From Paenibacillus agri (GTDB lineage: Bacteria; Bacillota; Bacilli; Paenibacillales; Paenibacillaceae): a stretch of DNA of 64,000 nucleotides. The notes under the pieces are model-generated. The model made no database searches. It saw only the letters and a list, made by a program, of their open reading frames with translations, and had not been told where the DNA came from. Position 1 is the stretch's first letter. Each line of letters begins with the position of its first letter. Made by a program: the position numbers and the translations under genes. The DNA is taken from assembly GCF_013359945.1 (NCBI RefSeq), contig NZ_JABWCS010000216.1, positions 62,001 through 126,000 of the forward strand, given 5' to 3'. Below are positions 44,460-54,703 of this stretch, piece after piece.

Positions 44460-45437
44460 TTAAAATTCCAGAACTTTCTTAACGCCTGCAATTACGCGGG
44501 CAGGGTTAGGCAACCAAGTATCTTCGATTTGCGCGAACGGATAAATGGTGTCCGGTCCAGCTACACGAAGCACTGGAGCTTCCAAGTGCAGGATACCTTT
44601 TTCGTTGATTTGTGCAATAACTTCAGCGGCTACGCCGGAGCTCTTTTGAGCTTCTTGTACCACAATTGCACGGTTTGTTTTCTTCACAGATTCCATGATG
44701 GTGTCAATGTCGATCGGGCTAACGGTACGCAGGTCAATAACTTCAGCGTGAATGCCTTCCTTCTCGAGTTGATCAGCCGCTTTAGTAGCTGTGTGAACCA
44801 TCAGGCCGTAAGCGATAATGGTAACATCAGAACCTTCGCGAACTACATTGGCTTTACCAAGCTCAACGGTGTACTCACCTTCAGGCACTTCAGCGCGGAA
44901 AGCATGGTACAAGTTAAGGTGCTCCATGAAGAATACCGGGTCGTTGTCGCGGATCGAAGCGATCATCAGACCTTTAGCATCGTAAGGGTTGGAAGGAACT
45001 ACTACTTTAATACCCGGGCTTTGGGCAATCAAACCTTCCAGGGAGTCAGTGTGCAGCTCAGCCGCTTTAACACCGCCGCCAAATGGCGTACGGAATACGA
45101 TTGGTGAGTTGTATTTGCCGCCGGAACGGTAGCGCATACGTGCAGCTTGAATTACGATTTGATCCAGAGCTTCATAAATAAAGCCGATAAATTGAATTTC
45201 TGCGATTGGACGGAAGCCTTGAATACCAAGACCTACAGCCAGACCACCGATAGCGGACTCGGCCAGCGGAGTATCAAATACACGATCTTCGCCAAACTCT
45301 TTTTGCAGACCTTCAGTTGTGCGGAATACACCGCCTACATTACCAACATCTTCCCCAAAAACAAGGACGTTAGGGTCACGATTCAGTTCAACGCGGATTG
45401 CGTCGCGGATCGCTTCTTTCAAGTTCATTTGTGCCAT
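44460..45437 (-). CDS. pdhB: Pyruvate dehydrogenase E1 beta subunit
   Basis: 325 residues. [41 protein letters not shown] and [19 protein letters not shown] are E1-beta signatures, and the transketolase C-terminal domain includes [15 protein letters not shown]. It pairs with E1 alpha (pdhA, 14 bases upstream) to decarboxylate pyruvate with thiamine diphosphate. Confidence 0.96.
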   Translation of the reverse strand: MAQMNLKEAIRDAIRVELNRDPNVLVFGEDVGNVGGVFRTTEGLQKEFGEDRVFDTPLAESAIGGLAVGLGIQGFRPIAEIQFIGFIYEALDQIVIQAARMRYRSGGKYNSPIVFRTPFGGGVKAAELHTDSLEGLIAQSPGIKVVVPSNPYDAKGLMIASIRDNDPVFFMEHLNLYHAFRAEVPEGEYTVELGKANVVREGSDVTIIAYGLMVHTATKAADQLEKEGIHAEVIDLRTVSPIDIDTIMESVKKTNRAIVVQEAQKSSGVAAEVIAQINEKGILHLEAPVLRVAGPDTIYPFAQIEDTWLPNPARVIAGVKKVLEF

Positions 45438-45451
45438 GCCTGTTATCCCCC

Positions 45452-46787
<1,336 letters not shown>

Positions 46788-47513
46788 ATGAGTGATTCTG
46801 TTTTTCTGAAACGTACAATTGTTAAAAAAAACCTGTGGAGCGAATCGCTGCAGGAGGAACGCAAGCTGCGGATCTACCTCCCGCCCGGCTACAATGAAGT
46901 TCTCAGTTATCCCGTAGTCTACTGCCAGGATGGTGAGGAGTTCTTCAACTTCGGACGAATCGCTACGCTGGCAGGCCAGCTGATCCTGGAAGAAGATGTC
47001 GAACCTTTCATTATTGTAGGCGTTGAAGTTGACGTGAAAGTTAGAACTCAGGAATACGCCCCATTCGGCAACCGGTTTGAGCAATACCTGTCTTGCTTCG
47101 CCGAAGAAATTATTCCCTTCATCGAACACAATTATCCGGTACGGCGTACGCCTGCTGAACGGATTCTGGCTGGCGACTCTCTGGGAGGCAGTGTGTCCCT
47201 CCATCTGGCCTTAGCATATCCATCCATATTTAACCGTATCCTCAGCCTTTCCGGCGCCTTTTATCCCGAGACGCGTGAAATGATCGAAGATGAAGAGGAT
47301 CTCTCCTGGCTTACTATTAATATGGTAGTTGGACTACAGGAGACGGAATATAAGACGGATACAGGCGTTTATGATTTTGTTGATATGAACCGCAAGACGA
47401 AAGCGCTGCTTGAAGAGCGCGGAGCCACAGTATCATACCGGGAGAAAGACGGCGTTCATCTCTGGGGATTTTGGCAGAAAGAACTGCCCGAATCGCTACT
47501 CTATTTCTTTTAA
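46788..47513 (+). CDS. Esterase family alpha/beta hydrolase (esterase D / Fes-like)
   Basis: 241 residues. The EERKLRIYLPPGYNE opening and the elbow AGDSLGGSVSLHLAL (nucleophilic Ser in GDSLGG) are typical of the putative esterase family (YbbA, Fes, antigen 85-like). The C-terminal acid and His lie in VGLQETEY and KDGVHLWGFW. The start at 46788 has AAAGGTGAC upstream. It is transcribed away from pdhA. Cytosolic; substrate unknown. Confidence 0.87.
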   Translation: MSDSVFLKRTIVKKNLWSESLQEERKLRIYLPPGYNEVLSYPVVYCQDGEEFFNFGRIATLAGQLILEEDVEPFIIVGVEVDVKVRTQEYAPFGNRFEQYLSCFAEEIIPFIEHNYPVRRTPAERILAGDSLGGSVSLHLALAYPSIFNRILSLSGAFYPETREMIEDEEDLSWLTINMVVGLQETEYKTDTGVYDFVDMNRKTKALLEERGATVSYREKDGVHLWGFWQKELPESLLYFF

Positions 47514-47592
47514 ACACCTGAAACAGCCTTGAGACATGCAAAAATGAACATCATGAGAACAATATGTAGATTCCCTGCGTGATTACGCTTTC

Positions 47593-47623
47593 AGGGCGGT
47601 AGGGGCAGAAACGGTCCCCCGCC
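47593..47623. terminator. GC-rich hairpin between convergent genes
   Basis: GGGCGG ... GGGG pairs with CCCC ... CCGCCC around 47593-47623, lying between the esterase and the convergent phosphatase gene. T runs are poor on both strands, so it may work as a shared weak terminator. Confidence 0.4.
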
Positions 47624-47661
47624 CTTCTCAAGGACGGTTGTTCCGAATCTTAAAGCATGAA

Positions 47662-48141
47662 CTAGAGCTTCTCCCTAACGATGGTGTCTAACAGCACGTC
47701 GCAACCAGCATCCATCAGCTCATAGACCTGTTCAAAGTTTCCGGTAAAGTAAGGGTCCGGCACTTCGCGCAGCTCTTCCTCCGGGAGCAAGTCCATAAAG
47801 AACAACAGCTCGGCCTCTTCTCCGCCCTGGAGCTTCCGCACATTGGTTCCGTTAGAATTGTCCATACAAATGATATATTGATAATTCTCAAAATCATCGC
47901 TGGACACCCGGCGAGCTTTCATCCCCTCATAACTGATCCCATGCTGATCCAGAATACACCGCGTCCCTTCATGCGGAGGGTTGCCGATATGCCAGTCCCC
48001 TGTTCCTGCAGAATCCACAGTAATCGAACTAGACAAGCCGCGTTCATGGATCTTGTGGCGCAGCACAGCTTCAGCCATCGGCGAACGGCAAATATTGCCG
48101 AGACAAACAAACAGTACGTTTACGATTTCACTCACCTCCAA
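47662..48141 (-). CDS. Low-molecular-weight protein-tyrosine phosphatase
   Basis: About 157-159 residues. The active-site loop VLFVCLGNICRSPMAEAVL contains the nucleophilic Cys and Arg, DSAGTGDWHIG is the second signature, and the general acid Asp lies in VPDPYF. It removes phosphate from tyrosine (often on capsule kinases) or arginine. The start is unclear: TTG at 48141 or GTG at 48135, since no ATG precedes the active-site loop and GGAGG overlaps these codons. It is monocistronic. Confidence 0.92.
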   Translation of the reverse strand: MEVSEIVNVLFVCLGNICRSPMAEAVLRHKIHERGLSSSITVDSAGTGDWHIGNPPHEGTRCILDQHGISYEGMKARRVSSDDFENYQYIICMDNSNGTNVRKLQGGEEAELLFFMDLLPEEELREVPDPYFTGNFEQVYELMDAGCDVLLDTIVREKL

Positions 48142-48304
48142 ATCTCTTTTCTATACAATCCAACAGCTTCCAGCATCTCGCTGGACACGCTATTCTTATT
48201 TTAGCGTTGTCCGGGGCAATTGTACAACCTTTCAAACTGCATTATACTTGATACTTGGTTCTGGATCAGAATCTTTAGAATTGTAAGGAAGGGGAGGATT
48301 AGTG

Positions 48305-48946
48305 ATGCCATCCGGAAGAGTCGTTATTTGGGCCGGTGGGGAGCTGTCTCCGGAACATTTGAATGTATTAGATGAAGAGGATTTTATTATCGGTGCCGAT
48401 CGGGGTGCCTTATTCCTCATTAACCATGGCATTACGCCGGATCTTGCGGTCGGAGATTTCGATTCTGTATCCCCGGAAGCCCTGCAAGACATTAGGAACA
48501 GAAGCCGGGAGATCATTACCTGTGATGCAATAGACAAAGATCTGACCGACAGCGAGCTGGCCCTGGACCTGGCGCTGAACAGATCGCCCTCATCGATCCT
48601 TATGCTGGGTGTGACGGGATCGCGGATTGATCATATGCTGGCCAGCATTCAAATGATGACACTGGCGATGCAGCGTCAGGTGAGCTGTTCCATCATGGAC
48701 AGTCATAATTACCTTACCCTTACAGGATCACAAGCCCTCGTTGAGGATCGCGGCTTCACCTATGTATCCCTGCTGCCTCTAACGCCTGAAGTGACCGGAA
48801 TTACGCTGGAAGGCTTTCAATATCCGCTGAGCAACGCCACACTGAAGCTTGGTCAGTCACTTGGTGTCAGCAACAGACTGCTAGGGGCGTCCGGAACCGT
48901 ATCGATTGAGAGCGGCCTGCTGCTGATTATTCAGAGCAAGGATTGA
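48305..48946 (+). CDS. Thiamine diphosphokinase
   Basis: 213 residues. It makes thiamine diphosphate from thiamine and ATP. IIGADRGALFLINHGITPDL, GDFDSVSPEAL and DKDLTDSELALDLAL are the TPK catalytic-domain blocks, and the C-terminal half is the beta-sandwich thiamine-binding domain. ATG at 48305 has AAGGGGAGG 7 bases upstream. It supplies the cofactor for PdhAB and the keto-acid decarboxylase in this window, although the genes are separate units. Confidence 0.93.
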   Translation: MPSGRVVIWAGGELSPEHLNVLDEEDFIIGADRGALFLINHGITPDLAVGDFDSVSPEALQDIRNRSREIITCDAIDKDLTDSELALDLALNRSPSSILMLGVTGSRIDHMLASIQMMTLAMQRQVSCSIMDSHNYLTLTGSQALVEDRGFTYVSLLPLTPEVTGITLEGFQYPLSNATLKLGQSLGVSNRLLGASGTVSIESGLLLIIQSKD

Positions 48947-49000
48947 ATTACATACGAGATTTAGAGACATGGTTGTTACTTTTAAAATCAATATGTTCAG

Positions 49001-49040
49001 GCCGGAAATCCCTTGCTGCTAAAGGGTTTTCGGCTTTTTT
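49001..49040 (+). terminator. Terminator of thiamine diphosphokinase
   Basis: GCCGGAAATCCCTT (49001-49014), a 6-base loop, and AAAGGGTTTTCGGC (49021-49034), then TTTTTT. A strong plus-strand terminator about 55 bases past the stop. Confidence 0.9.
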
Positions 49041-49229
49041 CATTCTATCATCCGCTGTAAATATTAATTTTTTGTAACTTTTAATCGTTTTTTAATAAAA
49101 CGCTTACATCCCTTGCCCCGTCTCTATTTGCCCCACCTCTTCCAATATATAGGCACTAGATTACCTGCTATACTACGAATCAGCGAAAGAAACGAAACAT
49201 ACGAAACAAACCTTGGAGGGAATCACAAC

Positions 49230-49730
49230 ATGAATAAACAACAATGGTTCAAAAAAGCAATCGTCATCGGGATGTGCACTACTATTGGCCTGTCCACACT
49301 GGCAGCAACTGAAATCGGCACTCCACACGCCGCAGCAGCTACAGCGTCTAAAGGACAAAGTATTGTAAATCTCGGTAAAAAATATATGGGCGTTCGTTAT
49401 GAATTCGGAGCATCTACTTCAAGCACTCGTACCTTTGACTGCTCGTCGTTCACCAAATATATTTTTGGTAAATACGGTGTTAATCTGCCCCGTACTTCTG
49501 TAGCCCAATCCAAAGTAGGCAAAGCCGTCTCGAAAGCCAATCTGCGTGTCGGAGACCTCGTATTCTTCTCCAGCGGCAGCAGAGCAAACGGCAAGAATGT
49601 TACTCACGTAGCAGTGTATGCCGGCAATGGTAAAATTCTGCATACCTACGGCTCGCCAGGTGTTACGGTCTCGGATCTGAACTCCGGCAACTGGAAAAGA
49701 ACGTACCTGAAAGCCCGCCGCGTACTGTAA
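49230..49730 (+). CDS. C40 family peptidase (NlpC/P60), secreted
   Basis: 166 residues. A Sec signal peptide (KAIVIGMCTTIGLSTLAA, ending near HAAAA) leads to a single NlpC/P60 domain. The catalytic Cys is in TFDCSSFTKYIF, the first His in NVTHVAVYAG and the second in ILHTYGSPG. It probably cleaves gamma-D-Glu-diamino-acid bonds in cell-wall peptides. CTTGGAGGG lies 9 bases upstream of ATG at 49230. It has no wall-binding repeats (LysM, SH3), so it is a minimal form. Confidence 0.93.
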   Translation: MNKQQWFKKAIVIGMCTTIGLSTLAATEIGTPHAAAATASKGQSIVNLGKKYMGVRYEFGASTSSTRTFDCSSFTKYIFGKYGVNLPRTSVAQSKVGKAVSKANLRVGDLVFFSSGSRANGKNVTHVAVYAGNGKILHTYGSPGVTVSDLNSGNWKRTYLKARRVL

Positions 49731-49733
49731 CAG

Positions 49734-49752
49734 CTCTAAAGATTAGAGTTTT
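49734..49752 (+). terminator. Small terminator of the NlpC/P60 gene
   Basis: CTCTAA AGA TTAGAG followed by TTTTG, right after the stop. Confidence 0.6.
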
Positions 49753-49773
49753 GACTATGATAGAGGATTGGAT

Positions 49774-50523
49774 TCAGCATGTGGCGTCTCCGTGAGACGC
49801 CCTCATTACATAGCCGGTTCCCCTTATCGTGTGAATGAGTTTGTTCCGATAGCCCTTGTCCACCTTCAGGCGGATATGCCGGATATACACATCTACGACA
49901 TTGGTGTCCGCCTCAAAGTTATAGCCCCAGACCTGCTGCAAGATTTCGGTTCTGGGGCATATTTGTCCTGCATGAACTGCCAAGTAATAGAGCAAGTCAA
50001 ATTCTTTGCCTGTTAACTTCAGCTGGTTGCCATCCCGGTTCACATGCCGGCTGCTAGGGTCCAGAATCAACCCATCAATTTTCAAAAGATGATTCTTGCG
50101 GCGGCGTCCGCTGAGAATTAGTAAATTTAAGATACGACAGGTCAGTTCCCCTGTATGAATGGGTCGGGACAGATAATCATTTGCCCCTGCCTTGAAAGCT
50201 GCTACCGCATCTTCTCCAGAGCCTGCTCCTGACATGACGAGTACGGGTAGATCCATCCCTTGGTCCCGTAGCTCGGTAACGAGCCGCCAGCCCTCCCATT
50301 CATCAGCCCGCTCCAGCTCAGCCAGGAGTAGTATGGGATCGCCTCCGGTTAACAATAAGCGAAGATCGCGAAGATCTTCGCTTATTGTTATTTCCAGGCC
50401 GGCTTCCAGCAAGGCCTGAAGAACGGCGTCATGGTCTATTTTTTCCTGAGTATAAGTCCCGCTGTTAGTCCCTTCTCCGCTATCCTTCCGTTCTTCTTGG
50501 ATCCATATGATTCTCTCGTTCAC
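49774..50523 (-). CDS. Atypical OmpR-family response regulator (orphan)
   Basis: 249 residues. The C-terminal winged helix is canonical (LTGKEFDLLYYLAVHAGQI, VDVYIRHIRLKVD). The receiver is degenerate: where the phospho-acceptor Asp is expected the sequence is ILLLAELERADEWEGW, so Glu or another residue replaces it, and the conserved Lys is Arg in YLSRPI. GTG at 50523 is the likely start because GGAGGACGG lies 6-9 bases upstream, and a terminator of the next gene occupies 50600-50632 inside any longer reading. No kinase gene is adjacent. It probably works without phosphorylation. Confidence 0.85.
   Translation of the reverse strand: MNERIIWIQEERKDSGEGTNSGTYTQEKIDHDAVLQALLEAGLEITISEDLRDLRLLLTGGDPILLLAELERADEWEGWRLVTELRDQGMDLPVLVMSGAGSGEDAVAAFKAGANDYLSRPIHTGELTCRILNLLILSGRRRKNHLLKIDGLILDPSSRHVNRDGNQLKLTGKEFDLLYYLAVHAGQICPRTEILQQVWGYNFEADTNVVDVYIRHIRLKVDKGYRNKLIHTIRGTGYVMRASHGDATC
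50350..50390. repeat. 18-bp perfect inverted repeat inside the response-regulator gene
   Basis: TAACAATAAGCGAAGATC (50350-50367) and its exact complement (50373-50390) surround a 5-base loop. It encodes ITISEDLRDLRLLLT near residues 45-58 of the receiver. In mRNA it would form a very stable hairpin well inside the coding sequence. Confidence 0.85.
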
Positions 50524-50599
50524 CGCTGCCGTCCTCCGCATCACGACTTCATCACTGCCGGGCAACCCGGCACAGATAACCCTAGCGTGCCCCATATAC

Positions 50600-50632
50600 A
50601 AAAAGAGCATTCCATCATCGATGAAATGCTCC
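50600..50632 (-). terminator. Terminator of the ABC-F/Dabb operon
   Basis: On the minus strand GAGCATT, an inner TCATCGATGA element and AATGCTC, followed by TTTTTG. It ends transcription 15 bases after the Dabb stop and before the response regulator. Confidence 0.8.
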
Positions 50633-50647
50633 CTCTTTATTTTGCTG

Positions 50648-50956
50648 TCAGTTTTCTTTTACAACATCGATTTCTTGAAATTTCGCTACTTCCGTCTCCC
50701 ACCGTTGCTTTACAAATTCCTGATGGATGGGGTGATTCATGTAAGTATCAAAAGCTTCCTGGCCGTCAAACTCCATGCTGAAGCCAAAATGGAAATCGCA
50801 TTTCGGACTGACTTGACGCAGGACCTCGAATTCTTTTACCCCTATAATGGAGGTTAAGATTCTCTCCCCATCCTTGAGAAATGCTGCTGTCTCCGGTGCA
50901 TCCACCGGATATTTCAAGCTGAAGTAAACCATATGCCGCAGAATTCCGTTGTTCAT
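50648..50956 (-). CDS. Dabb family protein (stress-responsive alpha/beta barrel)
   Basis: 102 residues. The start ILRHMVYFSLKYPVDAPE and the sequences LRQVSPKCDFHFGFSMEF and YMNHPIHQEFV are the Dabb ferredoxin-like dimer pattern. Function unknown in bacteria; related folds include polyketide cyclases and heme-degrading enzymes. GAGGAGGC precedes ATG at 50956. It is 20 bases after the ABC-F gene and cotranscribed with it. Confidence 0.85.
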   Translation of the reverse strand: MNNGILRHMVYFSLKYPVDAPETAAFLKDGERILTSIIGVKEFEVLRQVSPKCDFHFGFSMEFDGQEAFDTYMNHPIHQEFVKQRWETEVAKFQEIDVVKEN

Positions 50957-50976
50957 GTTATTTGCCTCCTCATTAT

Positions 50977-52530
50977 TTATACAGACTGTGACGACCACTG
51001 CTCGACATCCCAAGTCTTCGTTACCCAGTCTTCATAGAATTCAGGTTCGTGGGACACGAGCAGAACAGTCCCTTTGTATTCCCGCAATGCACGTTTCAAT
51101 TCTGCTTTGGCGATCACATCAAGGTGATTGGTCGGCTCATCGAACAGCACCCAATTGCTCTCACGCATCAGCAGCTTACACAAACGCACCTTAGCTTGTT
51201 CCCCACCACTTAACATACTGAGCGGACGGGTGATATGCTCATTTTTCAGGCCACAGCGGGCCAAATGCGCACGCACCTCGTGCTGATTAAGACTGGAGAA
51301 CTCGTTCCATACATCATCAATCGGCGTAATATTGGCAGCCTTAACCTCTTGCTGGAAGTAGGCTGGTGTAAGGTAATCACCAAGATACGTTTTTCCGCTG
51401 TATGCCGGGATTACGCCTAGAATCGTCTTCAGCAGTGTCGATTTACCGACACCGTTGCAGCCGACAATGGCAATCTTCTCCCCGCGTTCAATGGTCATAT
51501 TCAGCTTCGGCAGAAGCGGGCGATCATAGCCGATCTCAAAATCAATGCCTTCGAAGACTGTTTTACCGCTAGCCCGTGATTCCTTGAAGACGAAGGTCGG
51601 TTTAGCCGCTTCATCTGGCCGGTCGATTCTTTCCATCCGATCCAATTGCTTCTCGCGGCTCTTGGCCCGGCCAGAAGTTGAAGCCCGCGCTTTATTGCGC
51701 TGAATGAAATCCTCTTGCTTTTTGATAAACTCCTGTTGCTTCGCATAAGCTTCAATATGCTGGTTCTTGTTCAGTTCTGCCATCTCAAGGAAACGCTCAT
51801 AGTTCCCGGTATATCGGGTCAGCTTCGTAAACTCCAGATGATAGACAACATTCACGACCTTGTTCATGAATTCCGTATCATGGGAGATCAGAATAAATGC
51901 GTACGGATATTGCTTCAAGTAGTTCGTCAGCCAGTCGATATGTTCCACATCAAGATAGTTGGTAGGCTCATCAAGCAGCAGTACACTAGGCTTCTCAAGC
52001 AGTAGCTTGGCCAAAAGCACCTTGGTCCGCTGCCCCCCGCTCAGGGAAGCTACATCACGATCCAGACCGATCGCAGATAAGCCGAGACCATTCCCCATTT
52101 CTTCTACCTTCACATCGATCAGATAAAAGTCGCCAATCTCCAGCTCCTCTTGAATCTCTCCCATCTGCTCCAGCAGCACTTCAAGCTCTTCAGGCGTGGC
52201 TTCACCCATCTTGTCGGTAATGGCCATCATATCCTGCTCCAGTTGCAGCAGCGGGAGGAAGGCATCTTTCAGCACATCACGTATGGTTTTGCCGGGCGTC
52301 AGCTTCGTATGTTGATCCAGATAACCATAGCGCACACGCGGCGTCCATTCTACTTTCCCGCTGTCTTTCAGCAGTTTTCCTGTCAAAATATTCATCAATG
52401 TCGATTTGCCTACACCATTCGCTCCAACCAATCCGACATGCTCGCCGGCCAACAGCCGGAACGATACATCCTTGAACAACTGGCGTTCACCGAAATTGTG
52501 GGCAACCTCTTCTACTGTCAGTAAACTCAT
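50977..52530 (-). CDS. ABC-F family ATPase (translation factor type)
   Basis: 517 residues with two ATP-binding domains: Walker A GANGVGKSTLM and GCNGVGKSTLL, signatures LSGGQRTKV and LSGGEQAKVRL, Walker B LLLDEPTNYLD and VLFDEPTNHLD. The domains are joined by a charged linker (KQEDFIQRNKARASTSGRAK), the ribosome-contacting P-site motif. There are no membrane segments, so it belongs with the soluble YkpA/YbiT/EttA group that acts on stalled ribosomes. It may be a housekeeping form rather than a resistance factor. Confidence 0.92.
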   Translation of the reverse strand: MSLLTVEEVAHNFGERQLFKDVSFRLLAGEHVGLVGANGVGKSTLMNILTGKLLKDSGKVEWTPRVRYGYLDQHTKLTPGKTIRDVLKDAFLPLLQLEQDMMAITDKMGEATPEELEVLLEQMGEIQEELEIGDFYLIDVKVEEMGNGLGLSAIGLDRDVASLSGGQRTKVLLAKLLLEKPSVLLLDEPTNYLDVEHIDWLTNYLKQYPYAFILISHDTEFMNKVVNVVYHLEFTKLTRYTGNYERFLEMAELNKNQHIEAYAKQQEFIKKQEDFIQRNKARASTSGRAKSREKQLDRMERIDRPDEAAKPTFVFKESRASGKTVFEGIDFEIGYDRPLLPKLNMTIERGEKIAIVGCNGVGKSTLLKTILGVIPAYSGKTYLGDYLTPAYFQQEVKAANITPIDDVWNEFSSLNQHEVRAHLARCGLKNEHITRPLSMLSGGEQAKVRLCKLLMRESNWVLFDEPTNHLDVIAKAELKRALREYKGTVLLVSHEPEFYEDWVTKTWDVEQWSSQSV

Positions 52531-52869
52531 AACTTCTCTGCAAGCTCCTATCTATATTTTAAAATGAGACGAGATTGCGTAACATACAACGATTCATTTT
52601 AGCATAAGTATGCGTCACTCTGACACAGAAAATTAAATAAGACAAACTTTAAGGTTTTCACTTAAAGCTCGGTCGTCACTACAGCGAATGTTCGGACTTC
52701 CGGTCGCTGTCTTATCCAGTTTTCTTTGATTATTCCGCTATTCGCGGATAAAATCCGGGAACAGATTACGCTTACGCTTCCGATGCGAGCTTTCCTGCAG
52801 AAAGCTTTCAGGCGAACATTATCGCTCCTACAGTTCCAAACCTTCCCCTCCGTTCCTTCTCGCTTTTAA
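52531..52869. other. Structured non-coding region between the kinase and ABC-F genes
   Basis: 339 bases without a gene. From about 52655 to 52860 the sequence is GC-richer and built from short inverted repeats: CAGCGA ... TCGCTG around TTCGG / CCGGT, TCCGC TATTC GCGGA and CTTTC CTGCA GAAAG. I recall similar blocks as dispersed elements in Paenibacillus chromosomes, but no search was possible. Confidence 0.5.
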
Positions 52870-54372
52870 TCATTGCCTTTTCCCGCGAAAAAGAGCGCTG
52901 CGCCGCTGACGCTTCCGCATAGCTATGGCCTCCTTCAGCATCACTTCCAGCACGTCACCGAGCTTTCCCTTCGAGTGGAAGGGATCATGCTGCAGAGGCA
53001 ATGCATACACCTCGGCTGTACCTAGCGCTTTCTGCAACAGTACAGCAGCGTTGTCTCCAGCCAGCGGCAGACCCACCTTCCAGCCCTGCTGCGGCTCAAG
53101 CCGACGCCGGCGCAGCCAGTGCAGCACCTCCCCAAGACGCCAGTCTGCCCCTGAAGCAATCAGCAGCCGCACATCGCTCTGATCGAACTCTTCAAGGGCT
53201 CCCTCTTCGCTAGCGGTACCGAGGTCCAGTACAATGAAAGAATAATCGCCCTCTGGGAGCCTGCCGCTCCCTTTATCCGGACAAGTCCAGTAATGAACAT
53301 TGTTCCACGCAAAGGAAGCAACATCGTACATACCGGTTGGAACGAGGTCCTGCCCCTGAACCATCGCATAAAGATTATGGAACACACCGCCATCCGGAGA
53401 GCCGTCAACCCAAGCCGTGAGACCGTATCTGGACAGACGAGCAGCTACAACTAAAGAGGTATGCGTCGTCCCAAGCCCGCTTGCTGTACCAGCTAGTGAC
53501 ACCACTACTGCTTCCGTCACGCGTGAGGTTAGGTGTGACGGTGTTTCCTCCACTCGAGATCGGCCGCTGAGATCTAGTGAAGCCAACGCTTCCAGAACCG
53601 CAGCAGCGCTAGGGTACCTCTCTTCAGGGCGCTGCCGGAGCAGGCGGCGCAGAACCGGAATGAATTGGGGAGGGACGACGCCCTGCAGCCTGGACTCCAT
53701 GCCTGACCCCCAGCTGCAGTATTTGCCCCCGGTGACCAAATGGAGCAGCAGAGCCCCAAGGCCATAGAGGTCAGAGACCGGCTGGCTCTGCCCGGCATAT
53801 TGCTCCGGCGCAGCAAAGCCCACAGTCCCCAGCTTGCTCGTATCGCCATCCCCTGAGCGTCCATAGTTTCGGGCAATGCCAAAATCGATCAGCACCAATT
53901 CATGCTGCCCTGTAAGCATGATATTGGACGGTTTCAGATCCCGATAGATAATCGGTGTAGACAGATTATGCAGGTACTTCAGCACTTCAAGCAGCTGCAC
54001 GGCATACTGGATCACTCGATCCCAGGGCAGTGGTCCCGGGTGAAGCTCCAGATAACGGCTCAATGTTACCCCATCGATATAATCCATCACCAGATAAGAA
54101 TACCCGTCTTGGTCAGGAGGGTAGAAATCAGTTACTCTCGGCAGTCTGGGATGATTCAACGAAATCAGTAGTTCCGCCTCGGCTACAATATCACCTGAAG
54201 CATATTCCGTTATGCCTGGGCTTACACTTTCCTTCACCGCCCACCACTTGCCTGGCAGCCGCAGGTCTTCGGCCAGGTACACATGACTCATCCCCCCGGA
54301 CCCGATTAGCTCGGCGACCCGATAGCGTTCTTCAATTAATCGTCCTACTGCTAGCTTCGATGGATACAGCAT
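52870..54372 (-). CDS. Ser/Thr protein kinase fused to a degenerate MinD-like domain
   Basis: 500 residues. Residues 15-265 are a Hanks-type kinase: the glycine loop is GSGGMSHVY, Lys47 lies in WAVKES, the catalytic loop is YRDLKPSN (Asp145; Tyr replaces the usual His), then IDFGIAR (163-165) and APEQY. No transmembrane segment or PASTA repeat follows. Instead residues 285-480 read VVVSLAGTASGLGTTHTS, a P-loop resembling the MinD/ParA family but without its lysines, and FIVLDLGTASEE like its Walker B. ATG at 54372 has GGGGGAGATG upstream. It is a cytosolic kinase with a partner-binding module; targets are unknown. Confidence 0.88.
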   Translation of the reverse strand: MLYPSKLAVGRLIEERYRVAELIGSGGMSHVYLAEDLRLPGKWWAVKESVSPGITEYASGDIVAEAELLISLNHPRLPRVTDFYPPDQDGYSYLVMDYIDGVTLSRYLELHPGPLPWDRVIQYAVQLLEVLKYLHNLSTPIIYRDLKPSNIMLTGQHELVLIDFGIARNYGRSGDGDTSKLGTVGFAAPEQYAGQSQPVSDLYGLGALLLHLVTGGKYCSWGSGMESRLQGVVPPQFIPVLRRLLRQRPEERYPSAAAVLEALASLDLSGRSRVEETPSHLTSRVTEAVVVSLAGTASGLGTTHTSLVVAARLSRYGLTAWVDGSPDGGVFHNLYAMVQGQDLVPTGMYDVASFAWNNVHYWTCPDKGSGRLPEGDYSFIVLDLGTASEEGALEEFDQSDVRLLIASGADWRLGEVLHWLRRRRLEPQQGWKVGLPLAGDNAAVLLQKALGTAEVYALPLQHDPFHSKGKLGDVLEVMLKEAIAMRKRQRRSALFRGKRQ

Positions 54373-54474
54373 ATACACATCTCCCCCTTTATGATTGCTC
54401 ATTGTAAATTCAGTGATTGAATAAAAGATCTGCCTCGAAACCAAGGCTTGCCCACTCAAGGATTATTTACTGAG

Positions 54475-54703
54475 AGAGCGGACTCCAGAGAACTTATGCC
54501 TTATTCAGCAAGCTGATTCAAGAAGCTAACGGACCTTAGAGACGCTATACTTAATCAGCAAACTAATTCAAGAAGCTAACGAACCTCAGAGACGCTATGG
54601 CCTATTCAGCAAGCTGATTCAAGAAGCTAACGGACCTCAGAGACGCTATACCTATTCAGCAAGCTGATTCAAGAAGCTAACGGACTCCAGAGACGCTATG
54701 AGC
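54475..54703. repeat. Tandem array of a 50-51 bp unit, four full copies plus a partial
   Basis: The unit is TATTCAGCAAGCTGATTCAA, then GAAGCTAACGGACCTCAGAG and ACGCTATACC. Copies begin at 54502, 54552, 54603 and 54653; the second is the most diverged. A partial copy (GCGGACTCCAGAG...TATGCC) precedes. The core TAACGGACCTCAGAGACGCTAT is a loose palindrome that recurs inverted at about 54739-54761 and 54788-54810. Confidence 0.9.
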
